A stretch of 64,000 nt of DNA from Aquincola sp. (GTDB taxonomy: Bacteria > Pseudomonadota > Gammaproteobacteria > Burkholderiales > Burkholderiaceae_C), in NCBI GenBank assembly GCA_022841885.1, contig JALHQP010000006.1:1-64000 (forward strand), written 5' to 3'. The position numbers and the translations under genes were made by a program. Positions 30,891 to 40,946 of the stretch are shown piece after piece (the stretch's first letter is position 1; each line of letters opens with the position of its first letter). Under the pieces are notes generated by a model. It saw only the letters and a program-made list of their open reading frames with translations, was not told where the DNA came from and did not search any database.

Positions 30891-32113
30891 GGGTTCGCGC
30901 AAAGGCGTTGCGCAATCTCGGCCACCAGCTGACGCGCCAGCGTCAACTTGTCGTCAGCCGGCAGCGCGCGCGTGCCGCCGGCGTCGACCAGCAGCAACGC
31001 GTTGTGGTCCTGGCCGAAGGTGGCCGGCCCGAGGTTGCCGACGATCAGCGGCACGTTCTTGCGCTCGAGCTTGGCGCGCGCATGCGCCTCGACCTCGTGG
31101 CTCTCGGCGGCAAAGCCGACGCAGTACGGGCGCTTCGGCAGCGCGGCCACGGTGGCGAGGATGTCGGGGTTCTCGACCAGCGCGAGCGCCGGTGCGCCCT
31201 GCCCGGCCGCCTTCTTGATCTTCTGCGTCGCGGCATCCACCGGCCGCCAGTCGGCCACCGCCGCGGTCGCGACGAAGACGTCGCGCGACGGGGCCAGCGG
31301 CAGCACCGCATCGTGCATCTCGCGCGCACTCCTGACGTCGATGCGCGTCACGCCCATCGGCGTGGCCAACGCTACCGGGCCGGCCACCAGCGTGACCGAC
31401 GCGCCCGCCTCGGCTGCGGCGCGCGCAATCGCGAAGCCCATCTTGCCGCTCGACAGGTTGGTGATGCCGCGCACCGGGTCGATCGCCTCGTAGGTCGGCC
31501 CGGCGGTGACGAGCACCGAGCGCCCGGCCAGCAGCTTCGGCTGGAAGAACGCGATCACCGCATCGCGCAGTTCCACGGCTTCGAGCATGCGGCCGTCGCC
31601 GACTTCGCCGCAGGCCTGGTCGCCGGTCGCAGGGCCGAGCATGGTGGCCCCATCGGCCACGATCTGCGCCACGTTGCGCCGCGTCGCCGGATGGGCCCAC
31701 ATCTCGCGGTTCATCGCCGGCGCGACCAGCAGGGGGCACTCGCCGATGCGCCGCGCCACGCACAGCAGGCTCAGCAGGTCGTCGGCGCGGCCCTGCGCCA
31801 GCTTGGCGATGAAGTCGGCCGAGGCCGGCGCCACGATCACCGCATCGGCCTCGCGCGACAGGTTGATGTGCGCCATCGCGTTGTCCGGCCGCGCGTCCCA
31901 CTGGCTGGTGTACACGGGCCGGTTCGACAAGGCCTGCATCGTCGCCGCGGTGATGAAGTGCTCGGCGCCTTCGGTCATCACCACCTGCACGGTGGCGCCG
32001 GCTCTCACCAGCTCGCGCGTCAGTTCGGCCGCCTTGTAGCAGGCGATGCCGCCGGTCAGGCCGAGCACGAGATGCCGCTTTTGCAAGTCGGGCAATGGGG
32101 GCGAGGAAGACAT
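30887..32113 (-). CDS. coaBC: Bifunctional phosphopantothenoylcysteine synthetase/decarboxylase (CoaBC)
   Basis: 408 residues. The N-terminal CoaC flavoprotein half has [14 protein letters not shown], the active-site PAMNREMW and [13 protein letters not shown]. The C-terminal CoaB half has [24 protein letters not shown] and the KIKKA loop. It makes 4'-phosphopantetheine from phosphopantothenate and cysteine. Start at MSSSPPL (32113) after a GAGGAAG-like region on the opposite strand reading; the frame extends 11 codons further up. It is divergent from cydA. Confidence 0.95.
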   Translation of the reverse strand: MSSSPPLPDLQKRHLVLGLTGGIACYKAAELTRELVRAGATVQVVMTEGAEHFITAATMQALSNRPVYTSQWDARPDNAMAHINLSREADAVIVAPASADFIAKLAQGRADDLLSLLCVARRIGECPLLVAPAMNREMWAHPATRRNVAQIVADGATMLGPATGDQACGEVGDGRMLEAVELRDAVIAFFQPKLLAGRSVLVTAGPTYEAIDPVRGITNLSSGKMGFAIARAAAEAGASVTLVAGPVALATPMGVTRIDVRSAREMHDAVLPLAPSRDVFVATAAVADWRPVDAATQKIKKAAGQGAPALALVENPDILATVAALPKRPYCVGFAAESHEVEAHARAKLERKNVPLIVGNLGPATFGQDHNALLLVDAGGTRALPADDKLTLARQLVAEIAQRLCANP

Positions 32114-32160
32114 GACCAGCACTCTAATGCATGCTACAGGTCTCAAAGGAACCGACCACC

Positions 32161-33528
32161 ATGGACGCCCTGATCCTGGCCCGCATGCAGTTCGCGGCCA
32201 ACATCACCTTCCATATCCTGTTCCCCACGATCTCCATCGCACTCGGCTGGCTGCTGCTGTTCTTCCGCATCCGCTGGCTGCGCACGAAGGACGACGCCTG
32301 GCTCGTCGCCTACCGCTTCTGGACCAAGGTCTTCGCGTTGACCTTCGCGCTCGGCGTCGTCAGCGGCATCACGATGAGCTTCCAGTTCGGCACCAACTGG
32401 CCCGGCTTCATGGAGCGCGTGGGCAACATCGCCGGCCCGCTGCTCGGCTACGAGGTGCTGACCGCGTTCTTCCTCGAAGCCACCTTCCTCGGTGTGATGC
32501 TCTTCGGCCACGGCCGCGTCGGCGAGCGGGCGCACCTGGTGGCCACCTTCCTCGTCGCCTTCGGCACCACGATGAGCGCGTTCTGGATCCTGAGTCTGAA
32601 CTCCTGGATGCACACGCCCGCCGGCCACGTCATCCGCGACGGCGAGTTCTTCGTCGACAGCTGGCCCGCGGTGGTGTTCAACCCGTCGTTCCCGTATCGG
32701 CTGGCGCACATGCTGCTGGCCTCCGGCCTCACCGTGGCCTTCCTCGTCACGGGCCTGGCGGCGTGGCAGCAACTGCGCGGCTTCGCCAGCGCCGGCACGC
32801 CGAAGATGCTGCGCGCCGGGCTCACGCTCGGCGCGGCCCTCATTCCGCTGCAGATCGTCGTCGGCGACCTGCACGGCCTGAACACGCTCGAGCACCAGCC
32901 GCAGAAGATCGCGGCGATGGAAGGCATCTGGCAGACGCAGCGCGGCGCGCCGCTGCTGCTGTTCGCCTGGCCCGACGAGGCGGCGCGCGAGAACCGCTAC
33001 GAGATCGGCATCCCCCAGGGCGCAAGCTGGATCCTGCGCCACGAGGCGCAGGGCGAGCTGCAGGGCCTGGACGACTTCAAGGACGCGCACCCGCCGGTGG
33101 CACCGCTGTTCTTCGGCTTTCGCATCATGGTCGGCACCGGCATGCTGATGCTGGCCACGAGCTGGCTCGGCCTGTGGTTTTACAAGCGCAGCGGCTGGCA
33201 GGCGGCACGCCTGCCGCGTGCGCTGCTGTGGCTGTTCGTCGCGATGACGTTTTCCGGCTGGCTGGCCACGGTGGCGGGCTGGTACGTCACCGAGATCGGG
33301 CGCCAACCCTTCATCGTCTTCGGCCTCGTCAAGACCGCGGAGGTCGTGTCCACCACGCCGGCGTCGCAGGTGGCGCTGTCGCTGGCGCTCTACATCACCG
33401 TCTACCTGGCGCTGATCGTGGCCTACATCGCGGTGCTCAAGTACATGGCCGAACATCCGGTGGAAGCCGCCACCGAGCCACCGCTGCATTCGTCCAAGGC
33501 CGTCGCCGAGGCCGCGGGATCGACATGA
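32161..33528 (+). CDS. cydA: Cytochrome bd-type ubiquinol oxidase subunit I (CydA/CioA)
   Basis: 455 residues, a membrane quinol oxidase subunit with hemes b558, b595 and d. Visible are the N-terminal LARMQFAANITFHILFP with the heme-ligand histidine, EVLTAFFLEATFLGVMLFG, and the quinol-loop signature QKIAAMEGIW. The short Q-loop suits the cyanide-insensitive (Cio) type. The family motif GRQPW reads GRQPF here, a small departure. The ATG at 32161 follows AAAGGA. Overlaps cydB by 4 bases. Confidence 0.93.
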   Translation: MDALILARMQFAANITFHILFPTISIALGWLLLFFRIRWLRTKDDAWLVAYRFWTKVFALTFALGVVSGITMSFQFGTNWPGFMERVGNIAGPLLGYEVLTAFFLEATFLGVMLFGHGRVGERAHLVATFLVAFGTTMSAFWILSLNSWMHTPAGHVIRDGEFFVDSWPAVVFNPSFPYRLAHMLLASGLTVAFLVTGLAAWQQLRGFASAGTPKMLRAGLTLGAALIPLQIVVGDLHGLNTLEHQPQKIAAMEGIWQTQRGAPLLLFAWPDEAARENRYEIGIPQGASWILRHEAQGELQGLDDFKDAHPPVAPLFFGFRIMVGTGMLMLATSWLGLWFYKRSGWQAARLPRALLWLFVAMTFSGWLATVAGWYVTEIGRQPFIVFGLVKTAEVVSTTPASQVALSLALYITVYLALIVAYIAVLKYMAEHPVEAATEPPLHSSKAVAEAAGST

Positions 33529-34520
33529 ACTGGGCCGAGCTGCTGCCGGTGATCTTCATGGCGCTGATGGGCCTGTCGATGCTCGCCTACGTGGTGCTCG
33601 ACGGCTACGACCTCGGCGTGGGCATGCTGCTGCACCGCGCCGACGACACGCAGAAGGACATGATGATCGCGTCCATCGGTCCGTTCTGGGACGCCAACGA
33701 AACCTGGCTCGTGCTCGGCGTGGGGATCCTGCTGATCGCGTTCCCGAAGGCGCACGGCCTGATCCTCACCGCGCTGTACCTGCCGGTGGCGCTGATGCTG
33801 GTGGGCCTGATGCTGCGCGGCGTCGCATTCGACTTCCGCGTCAAGGCGCGCGACAAGCACAAGCCGCTGTGGAACCGCGCCTTCCTCGCCGGCTCGGCCA
33901 TCGCGGCGCTGGCTCAGGGCTGGATGCTCGGGCGCTACATCACCGGCTTCGCCGAAGGTTGGGTCTTCACCCTGTTCGCCGCCGCGATCGCGCTGCTGCT
34001 GCCCGCCGCCTACGTGCTGCTCGGCGCGGCCTGGCTCATCATGAAGACCGACGGCGAGCTGCAGCGCGCCGCCGTCGGCTGGGCCAAGACCGCGTGGGCG
34101 CCCTTCGTCATCGGCATGGGCCTGATCTCCATCGCCACGCCCTTCGTCAGCGCCACCGTGCGCGACAAGTGGTTCGCGCTGCCGGCCTTCATCGCCCTGC
34201 TGCCGATCCCGGTGATGACGCTGATCGCGCTCGGCACCGCGCGCGCCGTGCTCAACTCCAGCCGCGTGCTGACAACGCTGTGCTGGCTGCCCTTTGCATC
34301 GGTCATCGCCGTCTTCCTGCTCGGCGCCTGCGGCCTGGCCTACAGCCTGTACCCCGACGTCGTGATCGACCGCCTGACGATCTGGCAGGCCGCCAGCGCG
34401 ACCGAGTCGCTCGTGGTCATCGGCATCGGTTGCGCGATCGCGGTGCCGGCGATCGTGGGCTACACGGTGTTCGCGTACCGGGTGTTCTGGGGGAAGGCGC
34501 GGGCGTTGGACTACGCCTGA
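33525..34520 (+). CDS. cydB: Cytochrome bd-type ubiquinol oxidase subunit II (CydB/CioB)
   Basis: 331 residues with eight to nine membrane spans. The opening LPVIFMALMGLSMLAYVVLDGYDLGVGML and GPFWDANETWLVLGVGILLIAFP are diagnostic. It pairs with CydA to reduce oxygen to water under low oxygen or with cyanide-like inhibitors. Start overlaps the cydA stop (ATGA). No CydX-like small gene follows: only 14 nt separate its stop from that of the next, convergent gene. Confidence 0.93.
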   Translation: MNWAELLPVIFMALMGLSMLAYVVLDGYDLGVGMLLHRADDTQKDMMIASIGPFWDANETWLVLGVGILLIAFPKAHGLILTALYLPVALMLVGLMLRGVAFDFRVKARDKHKPLWNRAFLAGSAIAALAQGWMLGRYITGFAEGWVFTLFAAAIALLLPAAYVLLGAAWLIMKTDGELQRAAVGWAKTAWAPFVIGMGLISIATPFVSATVRDKWFALPAFIALLPIPVMTLIALGTARAVLNSSRVLTTLCWLPFASVIAVFLLGACGLAYSLYPDVVIDRLTIWQAASATESLVVIGIGCAIAVPAIVGYTVFAYRVFWGKARALDYA

Positions 34521-34534
34521 CCGAGCCGGACTGC

Positions 34535-36508
34535 CTAGGTGCCAGTCAGCGGCGGATAGACCAGCGCACCACGAACGCTCTGCACACCGCCGGCGTTGCG
34601 GTCCTGGCGCACCCAGACGACGGCGAAGCCCTCGGCGCTGGCGGCCGCCGCCGGCGCCATCAGGCGTACGTTGGGGTCCTGCGCGGTCAATGGGTGGAGC
34701 AACGTGCCCTTCGCACTCGGGTCGGTGACGCCGAACGCGGCGCCAGGTGCGAAGTAGCGCGCGAACAGACCGGCCGGCTGGACCGGCCCGGCGACGAAGG
34801 TGCCGAGCGTCCAGACCGCGAGCGTGCCCCGGGCGCCCCCGGCCAGGGCCAGCCCGTGCCGTTCACTGTGCGCCACGTTCAATGCGACGCCGCCGCTGTG
34901 CGCCGGCCCGTCGAGCAGCCGGCCGTCGGCCGCGATGCGCGCGCCGTACACGTCGGCCACGGGCACGGGCTGGTCGCCATAGCGGCGCGCGTCGAGCCAA
35001 AGCGCAACGTAGCCATCGCCGCGCGGCGCGACCACCGAGTGCCCCTGGTTCGACGGCGCGGTGCTGACGTCGATCGGGCCGGTGCCATCGAGCAGGTTGC
35101 CGGCGGCGTCGATGCGCACAGCGCGAACGTCTTCGCTGTCGAGGCAGACCAGGTACTGTTCGCCGCGTGCCGTCGGGGCACCGGTCTGGGCGCCGACGGC
35201 GAGCCGCTGCTCGGCGCGCAGCACGCTGCCGTCGCGCCGGAACAGTGTGGCAAACCGTGCCCAGGCCCAGCTTGGCGCGCCGAGATTGCGGCTCGTGGTC
35301 AGCAGCACCGACTGCCCGTTCGAGGCCAGGGACGGCCACTCACCGCCCACCGCGCGCCCGGCGGGTGCTTCGAGCAGCTCACCCTCGGTGGTCACGCGCT
35401 GCAGCACGGTGCCCGCCGCAACGGTGTCTTCCGAGCGTGCCGCGATCCAGAACGCTGCGCCGTCGTAGGCCACCGCGACCGGGCCGTACTCCAGCACGCC
35501 GCGGCCGAGTGCATCGATGACGGTCCTGCGCCAGCGGGCGTGGCCGCCGGCGTCGACGTAGGTCGCGACGATGCGCCCGTCGCCGGCCGCGTCGAGCGCG
35601 CGCGCCACGACCAGGAAGCCGCTGCCGTCCCCGGCGATGCCGGGACGGCCGCTGGCCAGCATCGAGCCCGCCGGCGCCAGCGCGTCGAGCAGTGTGAAGT
35701 CGCCGACCACGCCGGCCTGGGTGCCGGGCACGATGACGCCGGCGAGTTCCTCGACGTACGAGTTGACCTGCGGCATCACGCCGGGGTCGTCGAGCACCTG
35801 CCTGACGATGCCCAGGCGCCGGGCATACCAGCGCGTCAGCGTCGTGACCTGCGTCGTGGGCGCGCCGATCGTGCGCGTGATCGTCACCCGCAGCACGGTC
35901 TTCAGCGCGCCGCCGACGCGTCCGGCCGGCAGGGCGAGGTCCTCGAGGCCGACGATCGTCACGTCGATGCGCACGCTGCGCGTGCCGCTGCCGTCGGGTT
36001 CGCTGCCTTCGTAGGCGCGATAGGTGCCGGGTTCGATCTGCGGCGGCAGTTCGACGTACGAGCGCGCAAGGCTCGTCGGATCGGTGTCGAGGAACGTGCG
36101 GATGCCGTCGACTGGATCGTGCGTGCGGTACTCCCAAGTGGCCCCGAACGGGTTGTTGAAGGGCCGCGAGTGCTGAAAGCGAACCAGGGTGCGCGCGAAG
36201 CGCTGCAACGGCGCACCGATCGTCGTGCGCTGGCGGTACGCGGCACCGCCGTCCACGTTGTCGCGACCATCGAAGACCCAGTGGCTCGCCGCGTCCGCGG
36301 ACCAGTAATCGACCGCGCGGCCGAGCTCGTCGTCTTCCGGCGTCTCGCTGCCAGCGCCACCGCACGCGGCGACGAGCCCGGCCGCCAAGGTGGCGGCGAG
36401 CAGTTCGCGACGGGTGGTCCCGGACCCGTGGCGGCCCGGCGCCTCCGCACTGTGGAGGACCGGCAGGCCCGCGCACCCATCGACGATATCGGGACGCGCG
36501 TTCGACAT
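34535..36508 (-). CDS. Large exported lipoprotein-like protein, predicted repeat fold
   Basis: 657 residues, family not recognised. A long polar N-terminus leads to TTRRELLAATLAAGLVAAC, which combines a twin-arginine pattern with a lipobox cysteine near residue 56, so Tat export and lipid anchoring are both possible. The C-terminal two-thirds repeat units of the kind GDGSGFLVVARALDAAG, AVAYDGAAFWIAARSED and WPSLASNGQSVLLTTSR, suggesting a beta-propeller. The ATG at 36508 has AAAGGGG just upstream. It is divergent from a LysR gene 100 nt away, which may control it. Confidence 0.75.
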   Translation of the reverse strand: MSNARPDIVDGCAGLPVLHSAEAPGRHGSGTTRRELLAATLAAGLVAACGGAGSETPEDDELGRAVDYWSADAASHWVFDGRDNVDGGAAYRQRTTIGAPLQRFARTLVRFQHSRPFNNPFGATWEYRTHDPVDGIRTFLDTDPTSLARSYVELPPQIEPGTYRAYEGSEPDGSGTRSVRIDVTIVGLEDLALPAGRVGGALKTVLRVTITRTIGAPTTQVTTLTRWYARRLGIVRQVLDDPGVMPQVNSYVEELAGVIVPGTQAGVVGDFTLLDALAPAGSMLASGRPGIAGDGSGFLVVARALDAAGDGRIVATYVDAGGHARWRRTVIDALGRGVLEYGPVAVAYDGAAFWIAARSEDTVAAGTVLQRVTTEGELLEAPAGRAVGGEWPSLASNGQSVLLTTSRNLGAPSWAWARFATLFRRDGSVLRAEQRLAVGAQTGAPTARGEQYLVCLDSEDVRAVRIDAAGNLLDGTGPIDVSTAPSNQGHSVVAPRGDGYVALWLDARRYGDQPVPVADVYGARIAADGRLLDGPAHSGGVALNVAHSERHGLALAGGARGTLAVWTLGTFVAGPVQPAGLFARYFAPGAAFGVTDPSAKGTLLHPLTAQDPNVRLMAPAAAASAEGFAVVWVRQDRNAGGVQSVRGALVYPPLTGT

Positions 36509-36608
36509 AACATTCCCCTTTGAGAACCTGCAGCGCGAGAGCGCTTCAGCATTGATCGAGGTGGCCACTGTGCGTGCGGCGCGCACGCAGCTCAAACGGA
36601 ATCCGCGC

Positions 36609-37583
36609 ATGAATGCCATGCCCGATGCGAATGCCAGGACGCCTTCGGCACGACTGCCTTCGTTCGATCTGTTCAAGGGTTTCGAGGCCTCGGCTCGCTT
36701 GCTGTCGTTCACGAAGGCGGCCGCCGAACTGCACCTGACGCAGTCCGCGGTCAGCCGCCAGGTGCAGGATCTCGAGAGCCAGCTCGGCGTGGTGTTGTTC
36801 GTGCGCCGGCCACGTGCGCTGGTGCTGACCGAGGCCGGCCAGCTGCTGTATCCGGTCGCCGCTCAGCTCATCGCGTCGGTGCGCGCGGTGACCGACCGCG
36901 TGCGCAGCCTGGCGGCCGGGCGGCGCGTGCTGGTCGTGGCGACGCCGCCATCGTTTGCCTCGTTCTGGTTGATCCCGCGCCTGGCCGACTTCGCCCAACG
37001 CTGCCCCGGCGTCGACGTGCGCATCGCGACGCAGCAGCGCGGCGCCGACGCCGTTCACGACGGTATTGCGCTGACCATCCGCTATTGCGAACCCGAACGC
37101 GCCGGCACGAAGGCCGTGCGGCTGTTCGGCGAGCGCGCGTTCCCGGTCTGCGCACCGGCCCTGCTTGGCGATCCGAAGCGGCCTCTGCGCGCACCGCAGG
37201 ACTTGCGCCACCACGCGCTGCTGCGGATGGAGGACGCGCCGTGGCGCTATCCGTGGCTGAGCTGGCGCACCTGGCTCGAGGCCGTAGGCGCCGAAGGTCT
37301 GCGGCCGTCGCGCACGCTGACCTTCGCGAACTACGAGCAGGTGATCGCCGCCGCGCGCGCCGGCCAAGGCGTCGCGCTCGGTCGCAGCCCGCTGCTGCGG
37401 CGCGAACTCGCCGCGGGCAGCCTCGTGGCGCCCTTTGCGGCCGATGTGGCGAGCGCGCGCGCGTTCTACGCCGAAACGGCCGCCGACGCGGGTGCGCGCG
37501 AGGAGGTCGTCACGTTCGCGCGCTGGCTCAAGTCCGAGGCGTCACGCGACGAGCGCATGGCGACCCGACCTCGTACGCCCTGA
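36609..37583 (+). CDS. LysR-family transcriptional regulator, GcvA-like
   Basis: 324 residues. The helix-turn-helix lies at about 20-80 (ASARLLSFTKAAAELHLTQSAVSRQVQDLESQLG), then the substrate-binding domain with FANYEQVIAAARAGQGVALGRSPLL, which is typical of the GcvA group. The inducer is unknown. It is transcribed away from the large lipoprotein gene, the usual geometry for a LysR regulator and its target. Confidence 0.9.
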   Translation: MNAMPDANARTPSARLPSFDLFKGFEASARLLSFTKAAAELHLTQSAVSRQVQDLESQLGVVLFVRRPRALVLTEAGQLLYPVAAQLIASVRAVTDRVRSLAAGRRVLVVATPPSFASFWLIPRLADFAQRCPGVDVRIATQQRGADAVHDGIALTIRYCEPERAGTKAVRLFGERAFPVCAPALLGDPKRPLRAPQDLRHHALLRMEDAPWRYPWLSWRTWLEAVGAEGLRPSRTLTFANYEQVIAAARAGQGVALGRSPLLRRELAAGSLVAPFAADVASARAFYAETAADAGAREEVVTFARWLKSEASRDERMATRPRTP

Positions 37584-37603
37584 AGCTTGCTCGTGAGTTC
37601 CTG

Positions 37604-38140
37604 TCAAGACAGTTGCGGTGGCCTCGGATGCAAGCGCGCCATGCACACCGCATCCACATACACCCCGTCGCGCAGGGCATACGCCCGGTGCGTGCCCTCG
37701 GCGACGAAGCCGAACTTGCGGTACAGCGCCAAGCCGGCCCGGTTGTCGGTGTAGACGGTCAGTTCGAGGCGCAGCAGTTGCGCCCAGTTGTCGGCCCAGT
37801 CGACGATCGCGGCCATCAACGCGCTGCCCACACCCTGGCCCTGCGCGTCGCGCGCCACCGCCATGCCGATGCCGGCGGTGTGGCGGCGCCGCACATGCGT
37901 TGCCGGCTGCACGCCGGCGTTGCCGACGATGCGGCCGCCGCGCTCGGCGACGAGGAACAGCTCCGGCGTGTTGGGACCGGTCGGCATCTCGTCGATGCGC
38001 TTTCGCCACGCCGCTTCGGTGGGGTAAGGCAACTGCAGCAGGCCGGCAAACACCTGCGGGTCGCCCATGACCTCGGCCATCGCCGCCGCGTCGTCGGGAC
38101 GCGGGCGGCGGATCGTGATGACCTCTCTAGGCTCGTTCAC
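37604..38140 (-). CDS. GNAT L-amino-acid N-acetyltransferase, YhhY/AaaT-like
   Basis: 178 residues. The match to E. coli YhhY (AaaT, which acetylates phenylalanine and methionine) is recognisable through [36 protein letters not shown] and [21 protein letters not shown], ending [17 protein letters not shown]. The GTG at 38140 lies 14 nt inside the end of alaS, so the gene is probably translated from the alaS message. No other start fits the conserved N-terminus as well. Confidence 0.85.
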   Translation of the reverse strand: MNEPREVITIRRPRPDDAAAMAEVMGDPQVFAGLLQLPYPTEAAWRKRIDEMPTGPNTPELFLVAERGGRIVGNAGVQPATHVRRRHTAGIGMAVARDAQGQGVGSALMAAIVDWADNWAQLLRLELTVYTDNRAGLALYRKFGFVAEGTHRAYALRDGVYVDAVCMARLHPRPPQLS

Positions 38141-40826
38141 CCACCCACCCGGCCACCGAGGCCAGCGCCTTCGGCAACGCCGCCGCATCGCTGCCGCCGG
38201 CCATCGCCAGGTCGGGTTTGCCGCCGCCCTTGCCGCCGACCTGCTGCGCGACGAAGTTCACCAACTCGCCGGCCTTGACCTTGCCCACGCGATCGGCCGT
38301 GACGCCGGCGGCGAGCTGTACCTTGCCACCACCATCGACCGCCGCCAGCACGATGGCCGCGCTCTTGAGCTTGTCCTTGAGCTTGTCCATCGTCTCGCGC
38401 AGCGTCTTGGCGTCGGCGCCATCGAGGGTCGCCGCCAGCACCTTGATGCCCTTGACGTCCACCGCCTGCGACAGCAGCTCGTCACCCTGCGACGAAGCCA
38501 GCTTGCCCTTGAGCGCCGCGACTTCCTTCTCGAGCGCGCGCACCTGGTCGAGCACGCTGGCCACGCGCGTGCCCACCTCGGCCGGCGTCACCTTCAGAGA
38601 GGCTGCGACAGCGTCGACCGTGTGCTCGAGCTGCTGCAGGTAGGTCAGCGCGTTGTCGCCGGTCACCGCCTCGATGCGGCGCACGCCGGCCGCGATGCCG
38701 CCTTCGGCCACCACCTTGAACAGGCCGATGTCCCCCGTGCGCTGCACATGCGTGCCGCCGCACAGCTCACGGCTCGTGCCGATGTCGAGCACGCGCACCG
38801 TGTCGCCGTACTTCTCGCCGAACAGCATCATCGCGCCCAGCTTCTGCGCGTCGTCGATCGCCATCACGCGCGCATGCGTTGCCGCGTTGGCCAGGATCTC
38901 GGCGTTGACCAGCTGCTCGATCCGGCTGATCTGTGCGTCCGTCAACGGCGCGTTGTGGCTGAAGTCGAAGCGGGTGTGCGCGGCGTTGACCAGCGAGCCC
39001 TTCTGCTGCACATGCGTGCCCAGCACCTCACGCAGCGCCTTGTGCATCAGGTGCGTGGCGCTGTGGTTGCGCACGGTCTTGGCGCGTTGTTCGCCATTGA
39101 TCCGCGCGGTGAATGTGTCGCCGAGCGCCACCTCGCCCTCGACCACGCGGCCCTGATGGCCATGCACCGCGGCCTGGATCTTGGTCGTGTCCTCGACCAC
39201 CACGCGCGTCGTCGGGTTGCGCAGCTCGCCGGCGTCGCCGACCTGGCCGCCGCTCTCGGCGTAGAACGGCGTCCTGTCGAGCACGATCACCACGTCGTCG
39301 CCGGCACGCGCGCGCGCAACCGACGCGCCGTCGACGTACAGCGCCGTGACCTTGGCGCCCTCGACCACCAGGTGCTCGTAGCCGTCGAACGCGGTGTCCA
39401 CGCCGCTGTAGGCCAGGCCCTGCGCCACCTTGAACTTGCCTGCCGCGCGCGCCTGCTCGCGCTGGCGCTGCATCCCAGCGTTGAAGCCGGCCTCGTCGAC
39501 CGTGACACCGCGCTCGCGGCACACGTCGGCCGTCAGGTCGAGCGGGAAGCCGAAGGTGTCATGCAGCTTGAAGGCAACTTCCCCCCCCAACACCGGCGGT
39601 CCGCTGTCCAACAGCGTACGGGGTGATCCGAGCATGCCAACGTCCTTCTGGCCCTCATCGCCCAGACGCAGACGAGTGATCTCTGCGTCAAGGATCTCCA
39701 TGCCGTTGGCGATCGTCTGGAAGAAGCGCTCCTCTTCCTGCCTCAGCACCTCGGTCACGCGCGCGGCCTCGCGGCGGATCTCCGGGTAGGCCTCGCCCAT
39801 CTCGGCGGCCAGCGGCGCGACCAGCGCATGGAAGAAGGGCTTGCGTGCACCGAGCTTGTAGCCATGGCGGATCGCGCGCCGCGCGATGCGGCGCAGCACG
39901 TAGCCCCGGCCCTCGTTGCCGGGGATCACGCCGTCGGCGACCGTGAAGGCGCAGGAGCGGATGTGGTCGGCGATCACCTTCAGCGACGGCGAGTCGCGAT
40001 CGCAGTCGCCCGCGCCCGCTCCATCGACCGCCTTCTTCGCGGCACCGATCAGCGCCTGGAAGAGGTCGATCGAGAACACGTTGTGCACGCCCTGCAGCAC
40101 GCTGGACAGGCGCTCCAGGCCCATGCCCGTGTCCACGCTCGGCTTGGGCAGCTTGTGCATCACCCCGTCTTCGGTGCGGTTGAACTGCATGAAGACGTTG
40201 TTCCAGATCTCGACATACCGGTCGCCGTCCTGCTCGGGCGATCCCGGCGGGCCGCCGGCCACCGCCGGGCCGTAGTCGTAGAAGATCTCGCTGCACGGGC
40301 CGCAAGGCCCGGTGTCGCCCATCATCCAGAAGTTGTCGGACATGTAGCGGGCGCCCTTGTTGTCGCCGATGCGCACGATGCGCTCGGCGGGCAGCCCGAT
40401 CACCTTCAACCAGATGTCGTAGGCCTCGTCGTCCTCCGCATAGACGGTGGCCCACAGGCGCTCCTTCGGCAGCTCGAAGTGCTCGGTCAGCAACTGCCAC
40501 GCGTACTTGATCGCGTCGTGCTTGAAGTAGTCGCCGAAGCTGAAGTTGCCCAGCATCTCGAAGAACGTCAGGTGGCGCGCGGTGTAGCCCACGTTCTCGA
40601 GGTCGTTGTGCTTGCCGCCGGCGCGGATGCACTTCTGCGCCGTGGCCGCGCGCGTGTACGAGCGCTTGTCGAAGCCGAGGAACACGTCCTTGAACTGGTT
40701 CATGCCGGCGTTGGTGAACAGCAGCGTCGGATCGTCACCGGGCACCACCGGGCTCGAGGCCACGACGGCGTGGCCCTGGCTCTCGAAGAACGACAGGAAG
40801 GTGGAGCGGATCTCGGAGGCTTTCAT
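38127..40826 (-). CDS. alaS: Alanyl-tRNA synthetase (AlaS)
   Basis: 899 residues, slightly longer than E. coli AlaS. The N-terminus [46 protein letters not shown] is the class II catalytic core. The editing domain carries the zinc ligands in [11 protein letters not shown] and [11 protein letters not shown]. The C-Ala domain follows and ends with the family-typical [13 protein letters not shown] short insert around [19 protein letters not shown] near residue 410 accounts for the extra length. Its 3' end overlaps the YhhY-like gene. Confidence 0.96.
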   Translation of the reverse strand: MKASEIRSTFLSFFESQGHAVVASSPVVPGDDPTLLFTNAGMNQFKDVFLGFDKRSYTRAATAQKCIRAGGKHNDLENVGYTARHLTFFEMLGNFSFGDYFKHDAIKYAWQLLTEHFELPKERLWATVYAEDDEAYDIWLKVIGLPAERIVRIGDNKGARYMSDNFWMMGDTGPCGPCSEIFYDYGPAVAGGPPGSPEQDGDRYVEIWNNVFMQFNRTEDGVMHKLPKPSVDTGMGLERLSSVLQGVHNVFSIDLFQALIGAAKKAVDGAGAGDCDRDSPSLKVIADHIRSCAFTVADGVIPGNEGRGYVLRRIARRAIRHGYKLGARKPFFHALVAPLAAEMGEAYPEIRREAARVTEVLRQEEERFFQTIANGMEILDAEITRLRLGDEGQKDVGMLGSPRTLLDSGPPVLGGEVAFKLHDTFGFPLDLTADVCRERGVTVDEAGFNAGMQRQREQARAAGKFKVAQGLAYSGVDTAFDGYEHLVVEGAKVTALYVDGASVARARAGDDVVIVLDRTPFYAESGGQVGDAGELRNPTTRVVVEDTTKIQAAVHGHQGRVVEGEVALGDTFTARINGEQRAKTVRNHSATHLMHKALREVLGTHVQQKGSLVNAAHTRFDFSHNAPLTDAQISRIEQLVNAEILANAATHARVMAIDDAQKLGAMMLFGEKYGDTVRVLDIGTSRELCGGTHVQRTGDIGLFKVVAEGGIAAGVRRIEAVTGDNALTYLQQLEHTVDAVAASLKVTPAEVGTRVASVLDQVRALEKEVAALKGKLASSQGDELLSQAVDVKGIKVLAATLDGADAKTLRETMDKLKDKLKSAAIVLAAVDGGGKVQLAAGVTADRVGKVKAGELVNFVAQQVGGKGGGKPDLAMAGGSDAAALPKALASVAGWVGERA

Positions 40827-40854
40827 GGGCGCGGATTATCGCAGCGCATGAGTG

Positions 40855-40940
40855 GAGCCCCCGAGCTCGCTCGCGCTCGCGACCCCCCAAGGGGGCCGTG
40901 CGCCGACGGACCGGCAAAGCCGGATCCGTGGCGGGAAGCT
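40855..40940. repeat. Dispersed intergenic repeat, copy 2
   Basis: Between the alaS start and the GGDEF-like gene lies CCCCCC-AAGGGGG followed by GGACCGGCAAAGCCGGATCC (core 40908-40934). It matches the copy after glpQ in order and sequence with a few changes. Each copy could fold into two hairpins. Confidence 0.6.
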
Positions 40941-40946
40941 GGCCTG

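Noticed and set aside
32046-34520. An 824-codon frame whose end is CydB
   Set aside because: Only the last 331 codons are real; the first part is an out-of-frame reading of cydA.
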